Shown here piece after piece: positions 35,342 to 43,406 of a stretch of DNA of 64,000 nt. The position numbers and the translations under genes were made by a program. Within the stretch, counting starts at the first letter, position 1, and the number at the start of each line of letters is the position of its first letter. Under the pieces are notes generated by a model. That model did no database searches. It saw only the letters and a list, made by a program, of their open reading frames with translations, and was not told the origin of the DNA. Source of the DNA: Candidatus Kryptoniota bacterium (GTDB taxonomy: Bacteria > Bacteroidota > Ignavibacteria > Kryptoniales > JAKASW01); NCBI GenBank assembly GCA_036567965.1, contig DATCTN010000006.1, positions 124,001 through 188,000 of the forward strand, written 5' to 3'.

Positions 35342-37567
35342 CTACTTTACCAACACCATCTTCTTCGCGTCCGAGAAATTTCTACCGTCGGCTCCGAGCA
35401 CGGACACTCGATATAGATACACTCCAGTCGGGTAACCTAGCATGTTTACGCTCTTGTTGTAGGTACCTGCGTCCATTTTACCAAACTGAAACTCTTTGAT
35501 TCGTCTTCCGAGAATATCAAAAACCTCCAGTTTCACTGTCGAGGTTTCGCTGAGGGAAAATCCGATTACGGTCGACGGATTGAATGGGTTTGGATAATTG
35601 TCCATGAGCACAAAGGAATGATTCTCCCCCGAAAGACTCGTGGCCGAGGTGACTCCGGAGAGAAGCGTAACGGAGTGGCTCACGAATGACAGCCCCATGT
35701 CCTGAATCCCCGACTCTCTTACGCCGATTCGGAATGACGGGACGGTAAAGTGCGGAACGCGCCACGTAACGGAATCGGTTGCTGCCGGAAGATTGCGGGT
35801 GATGTCCTGCCAAGTGTTTCCGCTGTTTGTCGAATAATCCAGATCGACAGTGTCGACTCCCGAAGATTGCCACTTTATCGTTATTGACGAATCAGCCCGA
35901 ACGCTGTCCATGTGCACCGGAGACGTAATGAGGATATACGGAAATCGATAAGCCCTGTAACTCCAGATCGAGTCAGGAAGGGTCACCTCAAACACGGTAC
36001 TCCCGTCGGCCGCGACTTCGGTGACGGAGGGATTGGTCAACCCCCACCCGATCACCGTGTTTCCGTTCGCGAGTCGCTGGACATACCCTGTGGCGAAACC
36101 ATATAAGTCCGGGGTATGCCTGTATTGCCAAACAAGAGTAGCTGTCTTGTTGACCATGTCGAGTTTATATTCCACTGCCCGCGAAAAAGGAGGAGTATGA
36201 TAATTCCCGTTGTCGAACAGAGTTATGTCCCCGTTCGTGATTCGTCTTACTGCGTGCTGGTGCGAGAAGCCTATGCTATCGTTCACGAAAGTGAACTGGT
36301 TGTTTTTCCCGCCAAGTCTCCACATAATATCTCCCGTTTCGACATTTATCTTCGTGATCTCGTCAAGATGCCTTGATGACAATATCACGTTACCGTCAGT
36401 ATCTACTTCGATCGCGTTTGCGTGTACGTAGTCTATGGTATGAGCCTGAAGGTTTTCGTGAGTTGCGTCCGTGATGTTGAAATGGTCCCAACTACGCCAC
36501 TGGAATACCACATGCCTGCTTTTATCAAGTTCCTGGATTATGTTCCCCGTAACCAGGGCCGCCGGATCACCACCCGACACTAACTTGCTCATGTCTACTA
36601 ATTGGTAGTCGTCGCACAGAAGAAGAATGTGTCCGTCCGGGAGTATCCTCAAATCGTGGTCATCGTTGAAATAACCGTTTGTGCAGCTGATACTATCGAT
36701 CACCTTGAACGAAGTGTTCATCACATAATGATAGTCGCTGTTCTGGTCGAAGTATGTTAACGTACCGTCCGGTTGAATCTTGAAATCAAGAGACGATTTC
36801 GACCCGACGTTCTTGAAGTATACCGGTTTCCCCTGGTTGTCAGCCATCAAGAGATAATTTCCATAATTATTAGCGCTTGAGCCGTTGAGCGTAGCAAGAA
36901 ATACGTATCCTGGCGACGGATTCACCGATTTTGTCACGGTCAAGAATGGAAAATCGGCCGGAAGACTGTCCTGGCCGCCTGCAAGAGCTCCAAGAGCCGC
37001 CACGCCGGCGGCTTTGCGTGCCTGTCCCCGCACGTCCACATTGCGCGCGTTCGCTTCCTCCTCCTGCATCCGTATCTGCGACACCAATCGTGCGTCAGAG
37101 TCAATGTCGGTCCCGGAGACTGTGAACGAAAACGGGTCGACGTGGACACTGTCGCCGTCAGCCGAACGGATCGCGCCGTCCATCGAGACGGACACCTTTT
37201 CTCCGAGCTCAAACTTCTCCGCCGGCTGAAACAGCACTGTACGGTTATCGTCGGACAAGAGTACGGTTCCATCATGACTACCGCTCGAACTCCCGACCAC
37301 CCTGAAGCGAGCGAGAGCGACATCAGCGGGATTAAGAACGATGTCGCCCCTCACTATTATATTAGACCCCGGAGTTGCCAGCGTGGCACCTGGTAACGGA
37401 GAGAGATAGATGACATGCGAACCGAGCTCGTACGTTTTGGAACTCGTCCTGACCTTGGATTTATACAGACGTCCGAGCGTAGGCGTCCCGCCGTAAATGC
37501 CCCGCGCGCACATCAGACTCATTATCAGAAAAAGATAGTAATGAGCCTTGGTAATGGATAGTTGCAT
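35342..37567 (-). CDS. Arylsulfotransferase-like protein with type IX secretion sorting domain
   Basis: A 741-residue secreted protein. Residues about 210-550 resemble the ASST beta-propeller: DYVHANAIEVDTDGNVILSSRH and GFSHQHAVRR contain the histidines conserved around the sulfate site of bacterial arylsulfotransferases. Before it are a signal peptide and a strand-rich N-terminal domain; after it an FN3/Ig-like region and the sorting domain (DNYPNPFNPSTVIGF to the C-terminal KKMVLVK). ASST moves sulfate between phenolic esters; catalytic competence here is inferred from the histidines. Its gene separates the two halves of the duplicated lipoprotein/glycosyltransferase locus, so it may have inserted or expanded there. 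Confidence 0.87.
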   Translation of the reverse strand: MQLSITKAHYYLFLIMSLMCARGIYGGTPTLGRLYKSKVRTSSKTYELGSHVIYLSPLPGATLATPGSNIIVRGDIVLNPADVALARFRVVGSSSGSHDGTVLLSDDNRTVLFQPAEKFELGEKVSVSMDGAIRSADGDSVHVDPFSFTVSGTDIDSDARLVSQIRMQEEEANARNVDVRGQARKAAGVAALGALAGGQDSLPADFPFLTVTKSVNPSPGYVFLATLNGSSANNYGNYLLMADNQGKPVYFKNVGSKSSLDFKIQPDGTLTYFDQNSDYHYVMNTSFKVIDSISCTNGYFNDDHDLRILPDGHILLLCDDYQLVDMSKLVSGGDPAALVTGNIIQELDKSRHVVFQWRSWDHFNITDATHENLQAHTIDYVHANAIEVDTDGNVILSSRHLDEITKINVETGDIMWRLGGKNNQFTFVNDSIGFSHQHAVRRITNGDITLFDNGNYHTPPFSRAVEYKLDMVNKTATLVWQYRHTPDLYGFATGYVQRLANGNTVIGWGLTNPSVTEVAADGSTVFEVTLPDSIWSYRAYRFPYILITSPVHMDSVRADSSITIKWQSSGVDTVDLDYSTNSGNTWQDITRNLPAATDSVTWRVPHFTVPSFRIGVRESGIQDMGLSFVSHSVTLLSGVTSATSLSGENHSFVLMDNYPNPFNPSTVIGFSLSETSTVKLEVFDILGRRIKEFQFGKMDAGTYNKSVNMLGYPTGVYLYRVSVLGADGRNFSDAKKMVLVK

Positions 37568-37600
37568 CTCTTGTAGCTCCTAATGTTACTTGATTTAGAC

Positions 37601-37614
37601 CTCAAACCTTTGAG
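37601..37614. promoter_or_regulatory. Inverted repeat upstream of the arylsulfotransferase-like gene
   Basis: CTCAAA and TTTGAG separated by two bases, 34-47 bases before the ATG on the minus strand. A possible operator; no partner regulator identified. Confidence 0.25.
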
Positions 37615-37673
37615 TGGATTCTTATCCTGCGGGTTTAATCGACCCGGCTACACCAACTCCGCGATATTAGTCC

Positions 37674-37862
37674 CTACTCGATTACGACAGGAGGAACCTC
37701 GACCTCCTGGCCTGAAGCACGTAAGAGTCCCCTCATCCCTTGGGCGTCTATCAATCGGACTACGACGGTCACTTTCGTGCCCACCGCCACGACAGGTCCG
37801 CCGCGAAATGCTCCTGAGACGAAATAGGGAGGAATTCCAGATCGAATAGAAGACAGCCATGA
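37674..37862 (-). pseudogene. 3' remnant of the small lipoprotein gene
   Basis: The minus strand reads 62 codons and a TAG that align with the C-terminus of the lipoprotein at 34418-34912 (for example SWLSSIRSG against SWLSPMRAR, and identical GTKVTVVVRLID). The 5' part with start and lipobox is gone; immediately upstream begins the duplicated glycosyltransferase promoter region. The frame is uninterrupted, so the loss is recent or was never selected against. Confidence 0.8.
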
Positions 37863-37899
37863 TTGAACGGTGATAAAACCCCTTCTAAAGATTTCGCAG

Positions 37900-38088
37900 A
37901 GCTGCCTGAAGTATTTGATTATTGCCCTTTCGCGATTTATTCTTTTTTAAGATCAATTTGTCGGCATGACGTGCAGATTGCTTCAACAGAAAACGAAACA
38001 GTCAGGAGGCAAGTATGGAAAGAGTAATGCGCTGTGGGATAAGATCCCGATTGCTCGTAATCATCGCAGGTTTTTCGGTAATAGAATT
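37900..38088. repeat. Segmental duplication, copy B (glycosyltransferase 5' region)
   Basis: Partner of 35100-35285, in the same orientation 2.8 kb away. This copy leads into the complete glycosyltransferase gene. Confidence 0.85.
37915..37943 (+). promoter_or_regulatory. Probable promoter of the GT39 gene
   Basis: TTGATT (37915-37920), 17 bases, TATTCT (37938-37943). The corresponding place in copy A reads CTGATT-17-TATTCT, so the element is conserved across the duplication. Confidence 0.45.
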
Positions 38089-39565
38089 GCTCCTTCATCT
38101 ATATACGAACATGTTTGCGGGTTACGGAATATTCCGCGACGAACTTTATTACATCGCGTGCAGTAAGCGACTCGCGCTCGGATACGTAGATCAGCCGCCT
38201 CTATCGATTTACATTTTGACGTTCAGCAGGTTTCTTTTTGGCGATTCAATTTTTGCAATCCGGTTTCTTCCAGCGGTCGCGTCCGCCTTCACGGTTTTCT
38301 TCACGGGATTGACTCTGAACGAGCTAAAAGCAAACACTGTCGCGGTGGTTGCCGCATCTCTCTCTCTGATATTCTCACCCATATTCCTCGGAATGTGCAC
38401 GATCTTTTCGATGAACGCGTTTGATTGCCTTGCCTGGTCCGCCCTTTTCTACCTCACCGCGCGTTTGATCAACACCGACAATCCAAAACTCTGGATCGCC
38501 ATCGGATTATTAATGGGGTTAGGTCTACTCAACAAGATAGATATCTCGTGGTTCTGCGCCGGTTTGTTAATCGGGCTTCTGCTTACCTCACAGCGAAAAC
38601 ATCTCGCGACATTTTGGCCTTACCTGTCCGGTCTGATTGCCTTATTAGTTTTCCTTCCTTACATCATTTGGAATGCGACTCACAATTTCGCCGACCTGGA
38701 ATTCATCAGGAATGCGAGCGCGCTCAAATACGCCTCTGTGACCCGCCTCGACCTCATAACCGGACAGATTCTCGAGAATGGTCCGTTAACCCTACCTGTG
38801 TGGGTCGCCGGAATTTATTTTTACTTTTTTACCGGTATCGGAAATAAATTCAGACTCATCGGGCTGATTTTCCTGACCACATTCTTGATTCTCTTTTTGA
38901 ACGGACACAGCAAACCCGAATATCTCTCCCCCACAATCACTGTTCTGTTTGCCGGAGGCGGAATGATGGTAGAAAAGTTAACGGAGATGAGATACGCTCG
39001 CTGGACCAGGACAGCGGTTCCTGTATTCCTGCTGGTAGGGGGAATCATCGGGGTTCCTGCTGCGCTCCCAATCCTGCCGGTTGATACATACATCAAATAT
39101 GAAAAGGCGATGGGGCTAAGACCTTCGACACCCGAGGCACATCATCTTGAAGAGCTCCCTCAATTCTATGCAGATATGTTCGGCTGGGAAAACATGGCTC
39201 GATCTGTCTCGAATGTTTACACTTCTCTTCCGGTTGACGAACAGAAGCGTGCAATTGTTTTCGCAATAAACTATGGCGAAGCGGGCGCAATCGACTTCTT
39301 CAAGAATAAGTATCCGCTTCCCAATGTCATTTGTCCGCACAACAATTTTTGGTACTGGGGATACGGCGACACCACGAAAGACATCGTGATCGCTTTCGGC
39401 GCAAGTAGAGAGGATTTTCTCAAGTCCTTCTCATCCGTGACACCAGCCGCAACTATCCAATCTGAATACGCGATCCCTTATGAGAACAATCTGCCGGTTT
39501 TCATTTGTCGGGGAATCAGAGTCGACATAAAAGAGGTTTGGTCAAAGATCAAATTCTTTATTTGA
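38015..39565 (+). CDS. Dolichyl-phosphate-mannose/ArnT-type glycosyltransferase (GT39/GT83)
   Basis: A 516-residue polytopic membrane protein with about 10-12 hydrophobic segments. The first periplasmic loop has FRDELYYIACSKRLALGYVDQPPL, where the acidic pair is the catalytic/metal motif of the PMT/ArnT superfamily that uses lipid-linked sugars. The C-terminal ~150 residues are soluble. The likely role is glycosylation of a cell-envelope protein or lipid. The ATG has AGGAGG upstream. A 5' remnant of a second copy lies at 35213. It is monocistronic. Confidence 0.9.
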   Translation: MERVMRCGIRSRLLVIIAGFSVIELLLHLYTNMFAGYGIFRDELYYIACSKRLALGYVDQPPLSIYILTFSRFLFGDSIFAIRFLPAVASAFTVFFTGLTLNELKANTVAVVAASLSLIFSPIFLGMCTIFSMNAFDCLAWSALFYLTARLINTDNPKLWIAIGLLMGLGLLNKIDISWFCAGLLIGLLLTSQRKHLATFWPYLSGLIALLVFLPYIIWNATHNFADLEFIRNASALKYASVTRLDLITGQILENGPLTLPVWVAGIYFYFFTGIGNKFRLIGLIFLTTFLILFLNGHSKPEYLSPTITVLFAGGGMMVEKLTEMRYARWTRTAVPVFLLVGGIIGVPAALPILPVDTYIKYEKAMGLRPSTPEAHHLEELPQFYADMFGWENMARSVSNVYTSLPVDEQKRAIVFAINYGEAGAIDFFKNKYPLPNVICPHNNFWYWGYGDTTKDIVIAFGASREDFLKSFSSVTPAATIQSEYAIPYENNLPVFICRGIRVDIKEVWSKIKFFI

Positions 39566-39722
39566 CTTATTAGTTCGCTGCCCGCGTAGAGACTCAGTGA
39601 CCTTGCAACATCAGGGACAGTACCGGTTCCGGACACTCCGCCAAATTGGACCTCGCTCTGATGATTCGCCGGGAATTGCCGAATCCTAGGGTGTACGCTA
39701 ACCATTTGAAGGAGTAAGAGCT

Positions 39723-39860
39723 ATGAAATGCTGGGAATTCGAGTCGGGACTCGGGAAGGTGCAACCATTTACACCAGCTCAAGAGGAGGTCCTCTTGACG
39801 CAATTCCTATATCATTTCTCTTCATTCCATCTTCGGCGATTTCTGAGTACGTCGAGGTAA
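39723..39860 (+). CDS. Possible small gene, 45 codons
   Basis: An ATG preceded by AAGGAG (39709-39714) at a workable distance opens 45 codons ending in TAA. The product (MKCWEFESGLG..., with LLTQFLYHF) is not similar to anything I recognise. It lies in a ~320-base interval between the glycosyltransferase and the AraC-type gene that otherwise appears empty. The ribosome-binding site is its main support. Confidence 0.3.
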   Translation: MKCWEFESGLGKVQPFTPAQEEVLLTQFLYHFSSFHLRRFLSTSR

Positions 39861-39884
39861 TGTCCGGCAAGCTACTGGCGGAAG

Positions 39885-40277
39885 TCACTCGCCGCAGTTG
39901 CCACAACGGAGTGAATCGCAACCTTTCTGAGAAGTCCTGACATCTACCACATTATTCTCTACTTGCGATTTGACAGTGCCCGGAGTTGTTCCGTAAACAC
40001 GTTTGAAAGCGTACCTGAACGCCCTGGCACTCCCATACCCGACCGATCTCCATACGACTTCTACAGTTTGTCCTGATCTGAGAAGCTGAAATGCCCTCTG
40101 CATGCGCACTCTGCGCATGAATGAGTGTGGACGCTCCCCGAAATGGCGGGCAAAAGATTCCCGAAGATTTGTTTCGCTCACCTTCAGCGCCAATGCCAGC
40201 TGCGCAACTCCGAACCCGGGATTGGAGAGGTTTTCTGCTATCAATCCCGCTGCTGCCTCCAAATGGATGCTATCCAT
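39885..40277 (-). CDS. AraC-type DNA-binding domain protein
   Basis: A 130-residue protein that is almost only an AraC/XylS helix-turn-helix pair: FGVAQLALALKVSETNLRESFARHFG forms the first HTH and SVGYGSARAFRYAFKRVYGTTP the second, with the usual GY...FxRxFkr..G.tP pattern. No ligand-binding N-terminal domain is present. The C-terminal tail has three cysteines (Cys-x4-Cys-x2-Cys), perhaps metal-binding. The ATG follows a GGGGG stretch. Its target is unknown; the small ORF and the carbonic-anhydrase-like gene are neighbours. Confidence 0.88.
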   Translation of the reverse strand: MDSIHLEAAAGLIAENLSNPGFGVAQLALALKVSETNLRESFARHFGERPHSFMRRVRMQRAFQLLRSGQTVEVVWRSVGYGSARAFRYAFKRVYGTTPGTVKSQVENNVVDVRTSQKGCDSLRCGNCGE

Positions 40278-40738
40278 GTTACCCCCTTTTGTTTTGATAA
40301 CGGCAGCGCGTATCGATAGATCAACAGTTTTGTTGTCCGGGGGACTCGGTATTTCTTGACGTCTTATGGTAGGACTCTGCCCACTATCTCGACTTAACTA
40401 ACGTCTCCCTTCCCGCCTGGCGGGACACTCGATAATGATCTTCCATCCGTGAGGCAGCCTTACCCACCGCCTCTCTGGTAAATTTAATACTCAGCATGGA
40501 TCGGAGTCAAGTACGGTTGGTCTTTAGACTCAAAGTCGGACTGGTAGTAATGAACTGTATCTTCTCGGCGGGCACCTCGCACTTTCGGTGTCAACTGGCT
40601 TCTGAAATATTACATCTACTCTTGGCGGCGAACCGCCTCAGAAATCGCGCAGGCAGTTGGGTTGACCTGGCAAGGTTCCGATGTATTCCTGGATCAAACT
40701 TTAGCCGCGCTAAGGCAAGTAGCGGCGTGATTTCGAGC
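40278..40738. other. Intergenic stretch with a possible decayed coding fragment
   Basis: About 460 bases with no intact gene. A plus-strand frame at about 40596-40730 reads WRRTASEIAQAVGLTW and LDQTLAALRQVAA, which looks like the end of a helix-turn-helix protein, but it has no start codon and no upstream frame. A GC-rich palindrome TCCCGCC/GGCGGGA lies at 40411-40425. Confidence 0.35.
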
Positions 40739-41290
40739 TTACCCTCCGTGATTCTCCTGAATGAGGAACAGTCGGCCGCTCTCGATCCGGTATATTAATG
40801 GCGCGACGAGGATTTTCGGGTAACGGAGTCTGAGACGATTGACTTCACTCAATGTAAAGTCTATTTCATTTCCGATTTCAAACATGGGTGCGAACTGCAT
40901 GAAGTGATCCTCCGCTGCCTGTCGTTTCCAACCGGCATTGTTTACAAGTCCCTGCAGGAATTGCTCCTTTCGTGCGACAAGATTTACCATTCCGCACTGG
41001 TTGTGTCCGATGAGGGCGAGACTCCTTACCCTTCCAACTCCGATGGCATAGGATACCTTGAATTCGCTGTATCTCAGGTTCGCTCCCCCATCCCTGATTA
41101 TGAAGGCGAAATTATCGGGGATCCTAAGACGCTTTCTGTTATCCATGCACATCCCAATCAACAATTCCGCACTGGTGTAAACATCGCGCGGCCTGTCCAG
41201 ATTGTGGTACTCCAGCAACAAACCGATCGGCGTGTCCCGATATCGAGTCGGAATGTCGTCTTTCGATTCTATCGGAATTAACCTATTCAT
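40739..41290 (-). CDS. Beta-carbonic-anhydrase-like protein
   Basis: A 183-residue protein with the zinc motif of beta-carbonic anhydrases: Cys-x-Asp-x-Arg (C48, D50, R52 in GMCMDNRKR) and His-x2-Cys (H96, C99 in GHNQCGM). The class interconverts CO2 and bicarbonate; the general layout (FAFIIRDGGANLR, LALIGHNQCG) fits. The C-terminal part is short and the N-terminal extension atypical, so a related or degenerate function is possible. It is divergent from the rubrerythrin operon, with perfect palindromes in the shared region. Confidence 0.8.
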   Translation of the reverse strand: MNRLIPIESKDDIPTRYRDTPIGLLLEYHNLDRPRDVYTSAELLIGMCMDNRKRLRIPDNFAFIIRDGGANLRYSEFKVSYAIGVGRVRSLALIGHNQCGMVNLVARKEQFLQGLVNNAGWKRQAAEDHFMQFAPMFEIGNEIDFTLSEVNRLRLRYPKILVAPLIYRIESGRLFLIQENHGG

Positions 41291-41332
41291 TCAGACTTAA
41301 TCTCGTAATTGAAACCTCGTCTCATTTTTACT

Positions 41333-41344
41333 CAACCATGGTTG
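41333..41344. promoter_or_regulatory. Perfect 12-base palindrome upstream of the carbonic-anhydrase-like gene
   Basis: CAACCATGGTTG, 43 bases from the ATG of the carbonic-anhydrase-like gene. Suggestive of an operator only by its symmetry. Confidence 0.3.
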
Positions 41345-41460
41345 TGTTAATTACTCAAACACATTTTCAGGATTTCAAATTCCACTTGCAGCACGCGAGC
41401 CATTTGTCCTGAAATAATGTCCGCGGCAATCTTGTGACAATCCATTCCGTCGCCGCCAAG

Positions 41461-41474
41461 TTCCAATATTGGAA
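41461..41474. promoter_or_regulatory. Perfect 14-base palindrome in the divergent intergenic region
   Basis: TTCCAATATTGGAA, about midway between the divergent genes. Possible operator or DNA-binding site. Confidence 0.3.
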
Positions 41475-41539
41475 GAGAAAGGATATTGTCCAGGCTGCCT
41501 CACGTACGACACGCAAAAGTACGGCAGTTATTTTTCCGC

Positions 41540-41568
41540 TTGACAATTTCAGGCTGCTAATTTAAATT
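41540..41568 (+). promoter_or_regulatory. Promoter of the rubrerythrin operon
   Basis: TTGACA (41540-41545), 17 bases, TAAATT (41563-41568). The second hexamer lies inside a perfect palindrome CTAATTTAAATTAG (41557-41570). The transcript start would fall just before the PerR-box-like element. Confidence 0.65.
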
Positions 41569-41576
41569 AGGAACGA

Positions 41577-41591
41577 TTACTATTATTATAA
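41577..41591. promoter_or_regulatory. PerR/Fur-box-like operator
   Basis: On the minus strand TTATAATAATAGTAA, which matches the PerR box TTATAATNATTATAA at 13 of 15 positions. It lies directly downstream of the promoter's second hexamer, a position where binding would block transcription. A Fur/PerR-type gene is the last of the operon. Confidence 0.6.
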
Positions 41592-41613
41592 TTAACTGAC
41601 AGGAGGAATTAAG

Positions 41614-42039
41614 ATGGCAAAAACACTCAAGGGAACGAAGACTTACAACAACCTCAAGGAAGGTTTCGCGGGTGAGTCGCAGGCGAACCGGCGGTACCTT
41701 TATTTCGCGCGTCATGCAGACATCGAGGGCTATCCTGATGTCGCAGGCGTGTTCCGCGATACCGCCGAAGGTGAGACCGGGCACGCGTTCGGTCATTTCG
41801 ATTTCCTGAAGGAGGTCGGCGACCCGGTGACGAACGTTCCGGTCGGCGACACGAAGGCCAACCTGAAATCTGCCGTCACCGGCGAGACGTATGAGTACAC
41901 GGAAATGTATCCGGGATTTGCCAAGACGGCAAGGTCGGAAGGTTTCGAGGAGATCGCAACATGGTTCGAGACTTTAGCGCGAGCGGAGAAATCGCACGCG
42001 GGGAGATTCACGAAAGCTCTCGACACGCTTGGAAAATAA
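41614..42039 (+). CDS. Rubrerythrin family protein (di-iron domain, no rubredoxin domain)
   Basis: A 141-residue ferritin-like di-iron protein reducing peroxide. ExxH-type ligand motifs are visible: [38 protein letters not shown] and [11 protein letters not shown], in the helix order of rubrerythrin. The C-terminal rubredoxin domain (CxxCG) of canonical rubrerythrin is absent, so an external electron donor is needed; the following Fe-S protein is a candidate. AGGAGG lies seven bases before the ATG. A PerR-box-like site overlaps the transcript start. Confidence 0.93.
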   Translation: MAKTLKGTKTYNNLKEGFAGESQANRRYLYFARHADIEGYPDVAGVFRDTAEGETGHAFGHFDFLKEVGDPVTNVPVGDTKANLKSAVTGETYEYTEMYPGFAKTARSEGFEEIATWFETLARAEKSHAGRFTKALDTLGK

Positions 42040-42047
42040 TTGAGGAC

Positions 42048-42079
42048 GGGGAGTCCGCCCGCGCGGACTCTCCCCTTTT
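42048..42079 (+). terminator. Terminator/attenuator between rubrerythrin and the Fe-S gene
   Basis: GGGGAGTCCGC pairs with GCGGACT..TCCCC (one bulge) around a short loop and is followed by TTTT. It would give more rubrerythrin transcript than downstream gene transcript while allowing read-through. Confidence 0.6.
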
Positions 42080-42095
42080 ACCAGGAGGCTGACTC

Positions 42096-43364
42096 ATGGC
42101 ATTTGATTTCAACTCGACAGATTTCTACGACAGCGTCTCGTTCGAAAAGGAGACCGGACGAATCTTCGACATTTGCAACGGCTGCCGACTCTGTTTCAAT
42201 CTCTGCCCTTCTTTCGATTACCTCTTCAAAAGAATCGACCAGCTTGACGGGGAAATGAAGGACGTGAACGCAAGTGACACTGAAAAAGTGGTCGAACTCT
42301 GCTACGACTGCAAACTCTGTTATCCGAAATGTCCCTACACGCCGCCTCATAATTACATGCTCGATTTTCCGAGACTCATGCTGCGCGGAAAGGCGATCGC
42401 CGCAAAGAGCCACGGTGTTACATTTCAGGACAAGCTCCTGAGCCGCACAGACCTTCTCGGACAGATATCGACCAAGGCCGCGCCGCTCGTGAACTGGTCC
42501 ATGACGCTGAAGCCATTCAGAATCTTGATGGAGAAAACGATCGGGATTCACAGAGAGAGGAACCTCCCCAGATATTCGAGCAGGACATTCACATCGTGGT
42601 ACAAACATCACAAAAAGTCTGAACCCGTTCGATCCGACCCGCCTAAGGTGGTATTGTTCCACACTTGCTCGGTGAACTACAACGACACAGACACGGGAAA
42701 AGCCGCAATTCAGGTTCTCGAGAAGAACGGTATTCGCGTTGAAGTACCGCAACAAAAATGCTGCGGCATGCCGTTCCTGGATGGCGGCGATATAGATGGC
42801 GCAAAAAAACATGCCGAGTATAATGTTAAGCGCCTCATCGATTACGTCAGGAACGGATATGACGTCGTCACTCCGGGACCGAGTTGCACTTACCTGATCA
42901 AGCAGGAATACCCGATGCTCCTCGAAAGCTCCGACGCAAAATTACTCGCCTCTCGCACCTTCGACATTATGGAGTATCTTGCGCGGCTGAACAAGGAAGG
43001 CAAACTTTCGACCGACTTCAAGACCCCCCAGGGTGAAGTGACATATCATCTTCCCTGCCACCTGAAAGTGCAGAATATCGGATTCAAATCGAGAGATGTC
43101 CTCGAGCTGATTCCCGACACGAAAGTGGAAGTGGTCGCGAAATGCTCAGGCCACGATGGCACGTGGAGCCTGAAGAAGGAATATTTCCCGCTTTCACTTG
43201 AGGTAGGCAAGCCGCTTTTCGAAAGGTTCACGAACGGCTCACTCGCAGCGAGCGATTGTCCCCTTGCCCAGCTCCAAATTGAGAAGGGATCAGGCAAAAA
43301 GCCGCGTCACCCTGTACAGATATTGAGGGACGCGTACGGTCTTGAGCGGGATCCTAAAGCATGA
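42096..43364 (+). CDS. Fe-S oxidoreductase, GlpC/HdrD-type with CCG domains
   Basis: A 422-residue protein with two N-terminal [4Fe-4S] ferredoxin motifs (CNGCRLCFNLCP near residue 28 and CYDCKLCYPKCP near residue 71) and two CCG domains (CCGMPF in the first, a related cysteine set in CHLKV/CSGHDGTW in the second). This is the layout of heterodisulfide reductase-type and anaerobic glycerol-3-phosphate dehydrogenase subunits. Next to rubrerythrin and DUF3501 it probably delivers electrons to the di-iron centre; the trio is a recurring gene set. AGGAGG lies before the ATG. Confidence 0.9.
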   Translation: MAFDFNSTDFYDSVSFEKETGRIFDICNGCRLCFNLCPSFDYLFKRIDQLDGEMKDVNASDTEKVVELCYDCKLCYPKCPYTPPHNYMLDFPRLMLRGKAIAAKSHGVTFQDKLLSRTDLLGQISTKAAPLVNWSMTLKPFRILMEKTIGIHRERNLPRYSSRTFTSWYKHHKKSEPVRSDPPKVVLFHTCSVNYNDTDTGKAAIQVLEKNGIRVEVPQQKCCGMPFLDGGDIDGAKKHAEYNVKRLIDYVRNGYDVVTPGPSCTYLIKQEYPMLLESSDAKLLASRTFDIMEYLARLNKEGKLSTDFKTPQGEVTYHLPCHLKVQNIGFKSRDVLELIPDTKVEVVAKCSGHDGTWSLKKEYFPLSLEVGKPLFERFTNGSLAASDCPLAQLQIEKGSGKKPRHPVQILRDAYGLERDPKA

Positions 43365-43406
43365 CGGCAAGGAACAAGAAATAGTCAAATGTAAAGAGGT
43401 TGAAAG

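Noticed and set aside
40496-40798. Plus-strand frame of 100 codons
   Set aside because: Runs past the 3' end of the carbonic-anhydrase-like gene, has no ribosome-binding site and reads as random composition.
42078-42812. Minus-strand frame of 244 codons opposite the Fe-S oxidoreductase
   Set aside because: Antisense of a gene with two clear ferredoxin motifs and a strong ribosome-binding site.
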